Source: CAZYAK01 sp964403335
GTDB lineage: Bacteria; Patescibacteriota; Gracilibacteria; Peribacterales; Peribacteraceae
NCBI GenBank assembly: GCA_964403335.1
Contig: CAYOFI010000004.1
Span: 1 to 64,000, forward strand
Direction of reading: 5' to 3'
DNA: 64,000 nucleotides
The notes below the pieces were generated by a model, which saw nothing but the letters and a program-made list of their open reading frames with translations, ran no database searches and was not told where the DNA came from. Positions 6,782 to 15,084 of this stretch are shown piece after piece. How positions within the stretch are numbered: position 1 is the first letter of the stretch; the number at the start of each line of letters is the position of its first letter. The translations under genes were made by a program, and so were the position numbers.

Positions 6782-8242
6782 ATGAAGGTGCTGCAGAAGA
6801 TCCGTGAATCATTGGCTTTGATTCTGGTAGCGCTGTTGCCGTTCCACGCGCTTCTCGTCACGGTCCTGACAAAACTGATGACCGGACCCGGGCACGCGCC
6901 GCTTTCCGGTATCGCCATTTGGAAAGAGGGACTGCTGGGAGTGATTCTTGCACTGGCGCTTGTCGAAATTCTCAGGAGCCTGAGAAAAAACCAGAAGCCA
7001 AAAACCAGAAACCAAAAACCAATGGATTTGATCGACGGACTGATTCTCGCCCTCATCGCGTTGTCAATTCTGGTGAGCGGGATGTCCGGCACATCTCTCG
7101 GGCTCTTCGCACTTGGATTCAAGTATGACTTCCTGGCGCCATTCGCATTTCTGATCCTTCGTCGTGTGCCGTGGTCTGCGACATTCTTCCCCCGCGTCAT
7201 CACCGTGCTTCTCATCGACGCAGTCCTTTTGTCGCTCTATGGATTTTTGACTCTCGTCGCGCCGCAGAGTTTCTTCACGGCTCTCGGCTATTCGGATCTG
7301 CATTCGCTCTACGTTCCCGGCGGCCCGCTGGCGCCGTACCAGCAGATCGGGGGAGCGGGCATCCGGCGCATGCAGAGCGCGATGAGCGGGCCGAATCAGT
7401 TGGGGGTCTGGCTCTTGATTCCGTGGGCGATTGCGGTGTCGTCTATAACCAAAAACCAAAAACCAAAAACCAGAAACCAAATGATGTTCATGGCGACATT
7501 AGTCGCAATTGCTCTGTTGCTGACCTTCTCCCGGTCCGCCTGGATCGGCGCGTTTGTGATCGCGCTGCTTGCCGCCGCGCAGGCCGTGCCCAAGCATGTC
7601 CGCATGTGGTTGCTCGCGTCGGGGGCGGGCATCGCCACGATTCTTGTCCTCGCGCTCACGCTGCTTGTGCCGTCCGTGTTCCTGCGCATTGCGTCGTCGA
7701 CGGACCATCTGACGCGCCCGATGGAGGCCGTCTCCCGCATGGTCGCGCATCCGTTCGGGCAAGGTCTTGGAGCCGCCGGGCCAGCGAGCAACAGAGTCAG
7801 TGACGCGTGCGTGTTTTTGGATGACGGGGCGGATGCATCGTGGGCGAAGGACCGTCCGTCGCTCTGCGTGTTCGTGGGCGATACTCAAGTCCAGCCTGTT
7901 GACCGATCCTGCAGTTGTCCGTTCCTGCCGGAGAACTGGTATCTGCAAATCGGCGTCGAACTGGGGTTCCTCGGGTTTTTGTTGTACGTCGGTCTTGTCG
8001 TGGTGATACTGAGAAAGCTTTCCAGCGGAATTGAAAATGGAAAATTGAAAATGGAAAATTCGGCAGGGATTTTACGAGGAGAGTTACTTCCAAAATTCTC
8101 AATTCTCAATTTTCAATTCTCAATTTTCCTCGCATTCCTGGGAATTTCCATCGCTGCACTGTTTCTGCATGCATGGGAAGATGCGGCTGCAGCGTGGACG
8201 GTGTGGATGCTGATGGCGATTACTTGTTCTGATCGGCCATAG
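6782..8242 (+). CDS. O-antigen ligase/polymerase-like membrane protein
   Basis: A 486-residue polytopic protein with roughly ten or more transmembrane segments. The C-terminal PENWYLQIGVELGFLGFLLYVG is typical of the Wzy/RfaL (O-antigen ligase) superfamily, which polymerises or transfers lipid-linked glycans at the outer face of the membrane. Three repeats are translated inside it: KNQKPKTRNQKP (6985-7022), KNQKPKTRNQ (7448-7481), and a complete hairpin at 8029-8128 read as IENGKLKMEN...FSILNFQFSIF. The reading frame survives all three. A TACACT box touches the ATG. The last 23 bases overlap the convergent gene at 8220. Confidence 0.8.
   Translation: MKVLQKIRESLALILVALLPFHALLVTVLTKLMTGPGHAPLSGIAIWKEGLLGVILALALVEILRSLRKNQKPKTRNQKPMDLIDGLILALIALSILVSGMSGTSLGLFALGFKYDFLAPFAFLILRRVPWSATFFPRVITVLLIDAVLLSLYGFLTLVAPQSFFTALGYSDLHSLYVPGGPLAPYQQIGGAGIRRMQSAMSGPNQLGVWLLIPWAIAVSSITKNQKPKTRNQMMFMATLVAIALLLTFSRSAWIGAFVIALLAAAQAVPKHVRMWLLASGAGIATILVLALTLLVPSVFLRIASSTDHLTRPMEAVSRMVAHPFGQGLGAAGPASNRVSDACVFLDDGADASWAKDRPSLCVFVGDTQVQPVDRSCSCPFLPENWYLQIGVELGFLGFLLYVGLVVVILRKLSSGIENGKLKMENSAGILRGELLPKFSILNFQFSIFLAFLGISIAALFLHAWEDAAAAWTVWMLMAITCSDRP
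6985..7022 (+). repeat. in-frame family C repeat, copy 1 in the ligase gene
   Basis: AACCAGAAGCC and AACCAGAAACC words are translated as KNQKPKTRNQKP between two membrane segments. Confidence 0.8.
7448..7481 (+). repeat. in-frame family C repeat, copy 2 in the ligase gene
   Basis: AACCAAAAACC words are translated as TKNQKPKTRNQ, the same peptide as copy 1, in another inter-membrane loop. Confidence 0.8.
8029..8128 (+). repeat. complete in-frame family D hairpin inside the ligase gene
   Basis: The left arm is ATTGAAAATGGAAAATTGAA-type words and the right arm is their complement (TTCTCAATTCTCAATTTTCA). The whole hairpin is open in the gene frame. The same words form intergenic hairpins at 33782-33896 and 55712-55806. 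Confidence 0.85.
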
Positions 8243-9014
8243 CGTTTAGAAGTTGCAGTAGTGCCTCTTGCTGTTCTGAAGACAGAGGTTTCCTTGTATC
8301 CTGTTGCAGGATTATTGGCACGCCGTTCTCCACAAACTCAATCACAAGATGTTCCTGCCGGGAGGTTTCCCGTCTTGGATTTACCGCCCTGTCGATGATC
8401 GTCACTTTCAGCTGCCCCTGCATAGTCGATAGATAGACTCTGCGGGTTTTATCATCGCTGCCGTTGGTGAAGATTTGGAAGGGGAAGGCGTTTTCAATGT
8501 GTTGCAGACGATGTTGATGCGTCGTTTCCATAAAGCCGCCAGACGCCATTTGCATACGCAAGCGGGCAATCACGCCTTTGAATGCATTTGTGGGTGTTTC
8601 AGGGGCCACAAGAGGCTGTGCGGGCCGATGAGTGAGTAGGTCATATACATTTTTTGCTCCTCTGGGGGCAAGGAGTGCCATAACGGCAATTGCCGCAATT
8701 TGCGTAAGTCGTTCCACGGTTTTCCACGTCAGCCACGGAGCGGGCTGCACGGGAATGCGGATTCGTTGATGCGCCGGATGGTTGGGGTCATCCAGAGGTC
8801 TGCGCTCCTGTTCGGCGGATGGTGGCGTCTGCGCATGGGTGGGTCTGTGCACAGGCTGGCTATAGGGGTTGCGTTGTACGGAGTCGTCTGTCGGCTGACG
8901 TTCTTCCTGTTTCAATCGTTCACGCGCTGCGTCGAGTGCCGCGGGATCATTGGGAATCGCTTCAGGTGTCTTCGCATCGTGATCTATATTCTGGTCGTTA
9001 TCGGGGGTGTTCAT
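8220..9014 (-). CDS. membrane-anchored protein of unknown function (tandem trio, member 3)
   Basis: A 264-residue protein. Residues 1-90 are hydrophilic, rich in Pro, Gln and Asp. One transmembrane segment (TQIAAIAVMALLAP, about residues 106-119) follows, then a domain of about 140 residues ending LSSEQQEALLQLLNAM. That ending resembles the C-termini of the two upstream genes (LTLKEEQALYTAITLI and LTAAQQDAVMRTLRTML). I do not recognise the family. It is the last of three same-strand genes (10187 to 8220), 35 bases after the second, so probably one operon. Its stop lies inside the 3' end of the convergent ligase gene. Confidence 0.65.
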   Translation of the reverse strand: MNTPDNDQNIDHDAKTPEAIPNDPAALDAARERLKQEERQPTDDSVQRNPYSQPVHRPTHAQTPPSAEQERRPLDDPNHPAHQRIRIPVQPAPWLTWKTVERLTQIAAIAVMALLAPRGAKNVYDLLTHRPAQPLVAPETPTNAFKGVIARLRMQMASGGFMETTHQHRLQHIENAFPFQIFTNGSDDKTRRVYLSTMQGQLKVTIIDRAVNPRRETSRQEHLVIEFVENGVPIILQQDTRKPLSSEQQEALLQLLNAMADQNK

Positions 9015-9049
9015 ATAGTTATTTGAGCATTATTTATGATAGTTGGCAA

Positions 9050-9589
9050 TTATTTGTCCGCGCTGTGTGGTCGTATGAGCGTGATCGCGGTATATAACGC
9101 CTGTTCTTCCTTCAGTGTGAGCTGTTTGGAATCAGCTAATTGATGTTTCATACCCATTTCCACGTCAATTTTGGTTTCGACGGTGGAGCGCAGTGTCGGC
9201 GTCTCTCGCAGATTCACCACGCAATCACTGATGATAAAATATTCCACATATCCGTGGACGACGCGGATAAGAATGGCGCGCTTTTCCGTGTCGCCCGCGC
9301 GCGCGGGCGACGTATGGGTCCGGCAAAACGGGAGATGCGTCTTCAGCGCATCAAGCACCGCCGCGTCATCGCACCGGATATCCAGGATATTGCCGTGTGT
9401 CACAAAACCGTTGCTGTTGAGGATATGGGCAACGGCCTTCCGGGAGAGTTTTTTGGGAAATTGTGTGAGCAGGTCATGCACAAAAACACGAAAGGCGATC
9501 GGAGTGGCGATCAGCAGGCTCAGTGACAGAAATTCTCCTCGCGTCATGCCATCATTTGCTGGTCGGTCGGGCGTGGGATGGAGGGGCAT
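9050..9589 (-). CDS. exported protein of unknown function (tandem trio, member 2)
   Basis: A 179-residue protein with an N-terminal hydrophobic segment (GEFLSLSLLIATPIAFRVFV) and a C-terminal motif LTLKEEQALYTAITLI shared in pattern with its two neighbours. An alternative start at 9547 (MTRGEFLSLS) would put the hydrophobic segment directly at the N-terminus, with a Tat-like TRGEFL. The ATG at 9589 is 13 bases after the upstream stop. Family unknown. Confidence 0.6.
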   Translation of the reverse strand: MPLHPTPDRPANDGMTRGEFLSLSLLIATPIAFRVFVHDLLTQFPKKLSRKAVAHILNSNGFVTHGNILDIRCDDAAVLDALKTHLPFCRTHTSPARAGDTEKRAILIRVVHGYVEYFIISDCVVNLRETPTLRSTVETKIDVEMGMKHQLADSKQLTLKEEQALYTAITLIRPHSADK

Positions 9590-9602
9590 ATGGCGGAGAA
9601 AT

Positions 9603-10187
9603 TCACCGGAGCATGGTCCGCAGCGTTCGCATCACTGCGTCCTGTTGGGCAGCGGTCAGAACGTGGCCCGAAGGGACAAACCGCGGGGCTTCGTTTCCTG
9701 TGCCCACCATGACAATTTCCGCACCCGAGCCCGGTTTCCCTTCTTCCACCCACCAAAATGCAATATGCACTTCCACCTTTGTATCCAGAGTGGATGCACG
9801 TCCTGCCGTCATTCTTATGTGCGTAATCCGCTGCAGTCCATAGTGTGCGCCTTTGCGGGCATTGGGAGTGAAGTAGGGATTCAATCGTGCCATGAGTTCG
9901 GGTTCCTTCTCTCCGCGGTCCAGGATGGTTTCCGAGAGCGCCGACGGATCGTTGCGGACCCGCTCCTTAACCGCGTTCAATCCACCGGCTTTCTCAAGCA
10001 CTGTCTGCAGATGTTCCTGCGTCAGGGATGGCGCAAGCGGCGGGATTGTTTCCCGCGCGCCGTCCGCCAGAATCCTCCGCGCATCCGTTCCGATCGAAGC
10101 CAGTAATCCGCCTGCCGCTGCAGCCAGACTCTTGCCGAGCAATTCACGGCGTGTTGTCTGTTCCCCTGTGTCTCGTTCAACGGACAT
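9603..10187 (-). CDS. exported protein with Tat-like signal, unknown function (tandem trio, member 1)
   Basis: A 194-residue protein. The N-terminus has TTRRELLGKSLAAAAGGLLASIG, a twin-arginine-like signal (RR-x-x-L). The body ends LTAAQQDAVMRTLRTMLR, the same pattern as the two downstream genes. I do not recognise the family. It is divergent from guaA with about 87 bases between. The open frame continues far upstream, antisense through guaA; the start at 10187 is chosen because it begins the signal. Confidence 0.65.
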   Translation of the reverse strand: MSVERDTGEQTTRRELLGKSLAAAAGGLLASIGTDARRILADGARETIPPLAPSLTQEHLQTVLEKAGGLNAVKERVRNDPSALSETILDRGEKEPELMARLNPYFTPNARKGAHYGLQRITHIRMTAGRASTLDTKVEVHIAFWWVEEGKPGSGAEIVMVGTGNEAPRFVPSGHVLTAAQQDAVMRTLRTMLR

Positions 10188-10262
10188 ACTGCCATCACAG
10201 CATATCCCTCGTATTGGTGCAATTTTTTGGAGGGTGTGTTGCGAATATTCAATCCCCACGCG

Positions 10263-10268
10263 TAAAAT
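10263..10268 (+). promoter_or_regulatory. -10 box of guaA, leaderless type
   Basis: TAAAAT ends 6 bases before the ATG at 10275. Confidence 0.6.
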
Positions 10269-10274
10269 CCCCGC

Positions 10275-12068
10275 ATGAAAGCCTCCCTTCATCCCGGCAG
10301 TATCGTCATTTTGGATTTCGGGGGGCAGTATGCGCACCTGATTGCCAATCGCGTACGTCGTTTGGGGGCGTATTCGGAGATCCGCGTGGCCGAGACTCCC
10401 GCGGAAGAATTGAAAGATGCGGCCGGAATCATCCTCTCCGGCGGGCCGCAGAGCGTGTACGAGAAAGGCAGTCCGCAGGCGGATCCCAAAATTTTGGAGC
10501 TGGGCATTCCGGTGCTTGGGCTCTGTTACGGTCACCAATGGATCGCGCATGTGCTGGGCGGAAAAGTCGAACCGGGGAAATCCAAAGAATATGGGAAAAC
10601 AAAGTTGGAGGTGAAACATCATGGCAAGCTGTTCAAAGATTTGCCCAAGCATTTCACGGTGTGGATGTCGCACGGGGATGAGGTGACGGCGTTGCCTGAA
10701 GGATTCGTGACGACGGCGAGCACGGAGATCTGCATGCAGGCGGCGATGGAGAATCAAAAGCGCAGGATCTACGGCGCGCAGTTCCATTTGGAGGTCACGC
10801 ACACGGAACATGGGATGGATATCCTGAAAAACTTCGTCGAGTTGTGCGAGCCTGCGGAGTGGTCGATGACCAGTTTCAAAGATCATGTGGGTGAGCAGGT
10901 GCTGAAAGAAGTCGGCGATAAAAAAGTCTTCATGCTTGTCTCCGGAGGTGTCGATTCGACTGTCGCATTTACGCTGCTGAATGCCGTGCTGGGGTCTGAT
11001 CGCGTGCAAGGATTGCTTGTCGATACAGGGCTCATGCGCAAGAACGAGGTGAAGTTGATTGAGGACGCGTTCCAGAAACTCGGAATCAAAAATTTGCATA
11101 TCGAAGATGCATCTGACGAGTTTTTCACAAATCTGAAGGATGTGTATGAGCCAGAGGCGAAGCGCAAAATTATCGGAGACACATTCCTCGCCGTCCAAAA
11201 GCGCGTGAGCGAGCGGATGAACTTGAAGATCGAAGACGGATGGATGTTGGGGCAGGGGACGATCTATCCGGATACGATCGAGACGAAAGGCACCAAGCAT
11301 GCGGACCACATCAAGACGCATCACAACCGCGTGGATGCCATTCAGAAGATGATCGAAAAAGGCATGGTGATTGAGCCGCTCAAAGAACTGTATAAAGACG
11401 AAGTGCGTGTGCTGGGCGAAGAGCTTGGCTTGCCGCACGATCTTGTCTGGCGTCATCCGTTCCCGGGTCCGGGCCTCGGCGTCAGAATTCTGTGTGCGCA
11501 AGAGCCTGATCTCCCGCACAACGCCGATGCGACCATTCACGGATTGCATGCGGCGTTGCCGGTGAAATCCGTTGGAGTGCAAGGCGATGGCCGAACGTAT
11601 CGTCACGCGGTCGCGCTCTTCACCGATCGCCCGTGCCATATTGAAGAAGCGGATATCGAGCTTGCGACCCGCGTGCCTAACACGAATCCGAATTTCAACC
11701 GTGTGCTGCTCTGCACGTCTCGTCCGGATGTTCCTCAATTTCACTTCACACCCGGTTATCTCACCCGTGCGCGCGCCGATCTTCTGCGCGAGGCCGATGA
11801 CATCGTGCGGGAGGAGATGTTGGATGCGAATCTGTATGGGACTATCTGGCAGTTCCCTGTCGTGTTGCTGCCGTTTGGCGCGCATGAAGGCAATCAATCC
11901 ATCGTGTTGCGGCCGATTTCTTCGACGGATGCGATGACGGCGAATGCTTTTGTGTTGCCGGAAAAAGTGCTGAAGAAAATGACAGAGCGCATTATGCAAT
12001 TGCCGGGTATCGACCTGGTGTTCATCGATCTCACCAATAAGCCGCCAGGGACGATTGAATGGGAGTAA
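10275..12068 (+). CDS. guaA: GMP synthase (glutamine-hydrolysing), long eukaryote-type form
   Basis: A 597-residue enzyme that converts XMP to GMP with glutamine and ATP. The class I amidotransferase domain has LGLCYGHQWIAH (nucleophile Cys84) and FHLEVTHTE. The ATP pyrophosphatase P-loop is SGGVDSTVAF, and GTIYPDTIETKG and SKPPGT-like NKPPGTIEWE follow. The C-terminal dimerisation domain is not the short E. coli form (525 residues). LPVKSVGVQGDGRTYRHAV comes first, then a linker with NPNFNRVLLC and FTPGYLTRARADLLREAD, then GNQSIVLRPISSTDAMTAN. That order matches human GMPS (PIKTVGVQGD, VVIRTFITSDFMTG), so this is the long type. Confidence 0.95.
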   Translation: MKASLHPGSIVILDFGGQYAHLIANRVRRLGAYSEIRVAETPAEELKDAAGIILSGGPQSVYEKGSPQADPKILELGIPVLGLCYGHQWIAHVLGGKVEPGKSKEYGKTKLEVKHHGKLFKDLPKHFTVWMSHGDEVTALPEGFVTTASTEICMQAAMENQKRRIYGAQFHLEVTHTEHGMDILKNFVELCEPAEWSMTSFKDHVGEQVLKEVGDKKVFMLVSGGVDSTVAFTLLNAVLGSDRVQGLLVDTGLMRKNEVKLIEDAFQKLGIKNLHIEDASDEFFTNLKDVYEPEAKRKIIGDTFLAVQKRVSERMNLKIEDGWMLGQGTIYPDTIETKGTKHADHIKTHHNRVDAIQKMIEKGMVIEPLKELYKDEVRVLGEELGLPHDLVWRHPFPGPGLGVRILCAQEPDLPHNADATIHGLHAALPVKSVGVQGDGRTYRHAVALFTDRPCHIEEADIELATRVPNTNPNFNRVLLCTSRPDVPQFHFTPGYLTRARADLLREADDIVREEMLDANLYGTIWQFPVVLLPFGAHEGNQSIVLRPISSTDAMTANAFVLPEKVLKKMTERIMQLPGIDLVFIDLTNKPPGTIEWE

Positions 12069-12079
12069 GTGGAAGTTGC

Positions 12080-12236
12080 TCTCGCCCTCCCCCATCCCCG
12101 GCCCTTCCCCCGAGGGGGGAAGGGAGTATTTGTGTTTTTTTGCAGTTCTTTATTTTTGGTCACACGTCCTCTCCCCCTTCGGGGGAGGGGTGGCGCGCAG
12201 CGCCGGGGTGGGGGAGGGGCGCGAGAAAAACAGCTG
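12080..12236. repeat. intergenic hairpin element, family H (C/G-rich)
   Basis: The left arm (CTCGCCCTCCCCCATCCCCG, then CCCTTCCCCCGAGG) and right arm (CCTCTCCCCCTTCGGGGGAG to GGGGTGGGGGAGGGGCGCGAG) are complementary around a T-rich centre with TTTGTGTTTTTTTG. Each arm can also fold alone. A relative with a similar centre lies at 63857-64000. It occupies most of the 269-base space between guaA and the sigma gene. Confidence 0.85.
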
Positions 12237-12322
12237 CCAGCGTCATTGTCATCCCTGTCGTAACATCCTTGTCTTTCATCCGTTTTTCTCTCGACTCTGC
12301 ATTTTTTGCGGTCTTCTCCCTG

Positions 12323-12328
12323 TACAAT
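12323..12328 (+). promoter_or_regulatory. -10 box of the ECF sigma gene
   Basis: TACAAT, preceded by TG, ends 9 bases before the ATG at 12338. Confidence 0.55.
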
Positions 12329-12337
12329 CCCCGCGTC

Positions 12338-12931
12338 ATGTCCCGCTCCAGCTCTTCACTGCCCACCGACGAAGACGCGTTACAGCGTTTGGTGGTGCTT
12401 GCGCAAGGGGGCGACAGCGCCGCGTTCGAAAAAATCTACGATCAATTTTTCCTGCCTGTGTACCGCTACACCGCGTTCCGCGCGCCGCAGGAGATGGTGG
12501 AAGATCTTGTGGCGGATGTGTTTGTGAAAGTCTGGGAAAAACTGCACCAGTACCGCGCGCAGAAAGGCGTGCCGTTCGGGGCGTGGGTGTTCCGCATTGC
12601 GCGGCATGCGGTGATTGACGCGTACCGGCGGGACCGGGATTTTGAGGAGATCGTGGACGAGATGGAGGATCCCGATGTCTGGAACCGCGCGGATACGCGC
12701 ACGCATGCCAAAGACACACTCCGGGTGGTGCGGTCGGCTCTGGGGAAATTGCCCAAGCGTTATCGGGAAATTCTGCTGCTCAGTTACGTCGCGGAATTGA
12801 CAATATCCGAGGTTTCTCGCGTTTTACGGCTCACCGAAGGCGCTGTGCGTATCCTCAAATTCCGGGCCTTGAAGAAGCTCGAAGCCGCTTTACCTGCCGA
12901 CATGCGCCCAGAAAAGCACAAAAGGGCGTAA
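12338..12931 (+). CDS. ECF-type RNA polymerase sigma factor
   Basis: A 197-residue sigma-70 family factor with region 2 (FEKIYDQFFLPVYRYTAFRA, then VEDLVADVFVKVWEKL and FRIARHAVIDAYRR) and region 4 (LPKRYREILLLSYVAELTISEVSRVL, helix-turn-helix). Region 3 is missing, as in ECF factors. The next gene, 32 bases downstream, is a membrane FecR/DUF5667 protein, the usual kind of cell-surface partner or anti-sigma. The ATG at 12338 is chosen; the open frame extends upstream through the repeat element. Confidence 0.92.
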   Translation: MSRSSSSLPTDEDALQRLVVLAQGGDSAAFEKIYDQFFLPVYRYTAFRAPQEMVEDLVADVFVKVWEKLHQYRAQKGVPFGAWVFRIARHAVIDAYRRDRDFEEIVDEMEDPDVWNRADTRTHAKDTLRVVRSALGKLPKRYREILLLSYVAELTISEVSRVLRLTEGAVRILKFRALKKLEAALPADMRPEKHKRA

Positions 12932-12963
12932 CAGAAGCCTGTTTTCCTCGTTTTTACCACGTC

Positions 12964-14922
12964 ATGGACCGTCGTCATTCCGCTTCGCCATCGGCTTCTC
13001 CCGAAAAGCTCCTCGTGGACATCGGGGCCGCTCTGCACCCCAAAACGGGTGCCAAAGAGCGTGTGCGCCTGCAGATGCGGTCCAAAATGGTGTCCGCGCC
13101 GGAACTTCTGCGCGCTGCGGTACATCAGGTCCGGCCCGCGCAGGCCGTCCAAAAACGTGTGTGGAAGCATATCACGGGCGCCGCGTCCGTCGTCGCATTG
13201 CCGGTGTGGGAACAATTGCGGCAGGCGTTGTCGCCGGACCCTGTTCTGCGCCGCCGCGTGTGGGCGCATATCACCGGGCAGATGCAGCCGGTCTATGCCC
13301 GTGCGCTTGTCTCCCGTCCGTTAAAAATCATCGCGGCATTCGCGGTGCTGCTCCTGACCGTGCGTCTCAGTCCCGTTCTGTTCCTTGCGCCCACAACCGT
13401 GGCGGAATCCGCCATCACCGTGCAGCCCACGAAAGGACAGGTGGAGATTTTGATCGGCGGACTGTGGCAGCCGCTCCAAGGTGAACTTTTGCTGCACCAG
13501 CCGGCCGTGCTCCAAACGCAAGACAGCGAAGCCACCATCATGCTTCATGATGATGCCGTCATCCGCATGGCGGCGCACACCACGCTTGCATTGAACGACA
13601 CCGCCGACCGTCCGGAACCGTCCCTCACGCAACCGACGCTTGCGCTGCAACGCGGCACGGTGTGGGTGCTGGGATTGGTGCCTAGGGGAGTCGACGGTAT
13701 CAGCATCGGCACCTCGCAAGGACGCGTGACGGTCCAGGAGGGGAGCGTATCCATTGCGCAAGAAGGTCCCCAGATAGCCGTGCAGGTGTGGTACCGCGGC
13801 GCCTCTGTCGCCCGGCGCGGGCAGCAGATGGCACTCGTCGCGGGCGAAGAGGTCATGCTCACGCGCAGTCCCGCAGCCGTCATCGGCACCATCGACGCCG
13901 CCGCGTATGAAGACGCGTGGGTGAACCGCAACGTGGCGATGGATGCCGCCCACCAGCACGAGATCGCAGAACTCCAACAGCAGCGCCGGGCCGCCAACGC
14001 CGGCATCCTTCCCGATTCCACACTGTATCCCGCCAAGCGTTTTGCGGAAGCCGTGGACGTATTGTTCACATTCACATCCGAGGCGCGCGCCAAAAAACTC
14101 CTCACGCAAGCCAACACGCGTTTCGATGAAGCCGCCGCTCTTCTGACGCGCGGCACGGGTTCCGACGCCACGGGTCCGTTGCGCGAATATAAAGAAACGC
14201 TTCTCGCCGTGGCCAGCGGTGCCATCAAGAGTCCGGAAGTGGAGGAGCTCGTCCGGCAGGACCTGGAAGCCGCGTCTGCGGGAGTTGCCGCCGCATTGCC
14301 CGATGATCCGGCCTACGCCCTCAAGCAAGCCGTACGCGGCGCCATCGCCGCATTGCCGGAGACCGCGGCAAATTCCAGCGTGCAAAGCCAAAGCCAGGTA
14401 TCGGAACTTTTCGATGAACTGGCCGCCGTCAAACACCGTGCCGACAGCGGCGAGACACAGGATGCCAAGGCCGATCTGCAGAAAATCCAGACCGCACTTC
14501 CGCTGGATGGCACCGGCTCGCAACTGTCCGCCGATGTCCGCAAGGAAGTGGAAGCGGCAATCTTCACGATTTCCGCGGCCGTGAATGATCGCGCAGCTGG
14601 TGCAGTCATCAAACTGGAACCCGAGTTGCCCTCGCGCGCGACGCAGCGCACATTGGACCGCATCGCCAACCGCGGGCGTTCGTCCTCCTCCGTCGAACCC
14701 GATCCGCTCAACGCGGATGAAATCGCCGTCATCGTGTTGCAGATCCGCAACCGCGTGGTGGAGGGCTATTCGTCGCCGGAAGGACGGGAGGGTCAGCTCC
14801 GATTGGAAGTGAACCGCCTGGAGCATTACCCGGATGCGGACGAGGCCAAAATCCTCCAAGAGCTGTATCAGACGCTCCGGCCGTACGGGCTGGGGATGGA
14901 CGTGCGGGATGCGATGCAGTAA
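12964..14922 (+). CDS. FecR-domain and DUF5667 membrane protein, probable sigma regulator
   Basis: A 652-residue protein. Residues 1-115 are cytoplasmic with a repeated basic motif (VQKRVWKHITG, LRRRVWAHITG). One transmembrane helix (IIAAFAVLLLTVRLSPVLFL) follows. The extracytoplasmic part has a FecR-like domain (MLHDDAVIRMAAHTTLALND, ALQRGTVWVL, TSQGRVTVQEGSV) and a DUF5667 segment (LPDSTLYPAKRFAEAVDVLF). The order sigma factor then single-pass FecR protein fits an anti-sigma/sensor pair. This is inferred; I see no zinc-binding anti-sigma motif. The stop codon TAA joins the following hairpin. Confidence 0.75.
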   Translation: MDRRHSASPSASPEKLLVDIGAALHPKTGAKERVRLQMRSKMVSAPELLRAAVHQVRPAQAVQKRVWKHITGAASVVALPVWEQLRQALSPDPVLRRRVWAHITGQMQPVYARALVSRPLKIIAAFAVLLLTVRLSPVLFLAPTTVAESAITVQPTKGQVEILIGGLWQPLQGELLLHQPAVLQTQDSEATIMLHDDAVIRMAAHTTLALNDTADRPEPSLTQPTLALQRGTVWVLGLVPRGVDGISIGTSQGRVTVQEGSVSIAQEGPQIAVQVWYRGASVARRGQQMALVAGEEVMLTRSPAAVIGTIDAAAYEDAWVNRNVAMDAAHQHEIAELQQQRRAANAGILPDSTLYPAKRFAEAVDVLFTFTSEARAKKLLTQANTRFDEAAALLTRGTGSDATGPLREYKETLLAVASGAIKSPEVEELVRQDLEAASAGVAAALPDDPAYALKQAVRGAIAALPETAANSSVQSQSQVSELFDELAAVKHRADSGETQDAKADLQKIQTALPLDGTGSQLSADVRKEVEAAIFTISAAVNDRAAGAVIKLEPELPSRATQRTLDRIANRGRSSSSVEPDPLNADEIAVIVLQIRNRVVEGYSSPEGREGQLRLEVNRLEHYPDADEAKILQELYQTLRPYGLGMDVRDAMQ

Positions 14923-15041
14923 GGCTAAGGATCAAGGCTAAGGCTAAGGCCGAAATATTTGGTGCTACCATCTATGGTGTACACTTTTCGCGTATTCCTT
15001 TGAGTATGCTTTCTTAGCCTTAGTCCCTAGCCTTAGCCTTT
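14920..15041. repeat. intergenic hairpin element, family A (GGCTAAGG word), copy 1
   Basis: The left arm is TAAGGCTAAGG...GGCTAAGGC and the right arm is TTAGCCTTAG...CTAGCCTTAGCC. The centre of about 60 bases holds TGTACACTTTTC. It starts on the stop codon of the FecR gene and ends about 43 bases before efp. Other copies are at 38324-38438 and 59968-60088. Confidence 0.9.
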
Positions 15042-15084
15042 TCCCTGGGCTACGATCCCTCCCTCCCGTTTCACTTTTCCCTTT

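Noticed and set aside
4101..7481. Repeated AACCAGAA words as a possible CRISPR array
   Set aside because: The units are too short, have no regular spacers and lie partly in coding frames. They belong to the hairpin elements.
10188..12095. Very long open frame on the minus strand antisense to guaA, continuing the 9603 gene
   Set aside because: It is the mirror of a clear guaA reading frame in GC-rich DNA, and its peptide looks like a His/Arg-rich shadow. The real gene begins at the Tat-like signal at 10187.
13321..14859. 512-residue minus-strand frame in the FecR gene
   Set aside because: It lies wholly inside the plus-strand gene with FecR and DUF5667 features, and its own sequence has no domain pattern.
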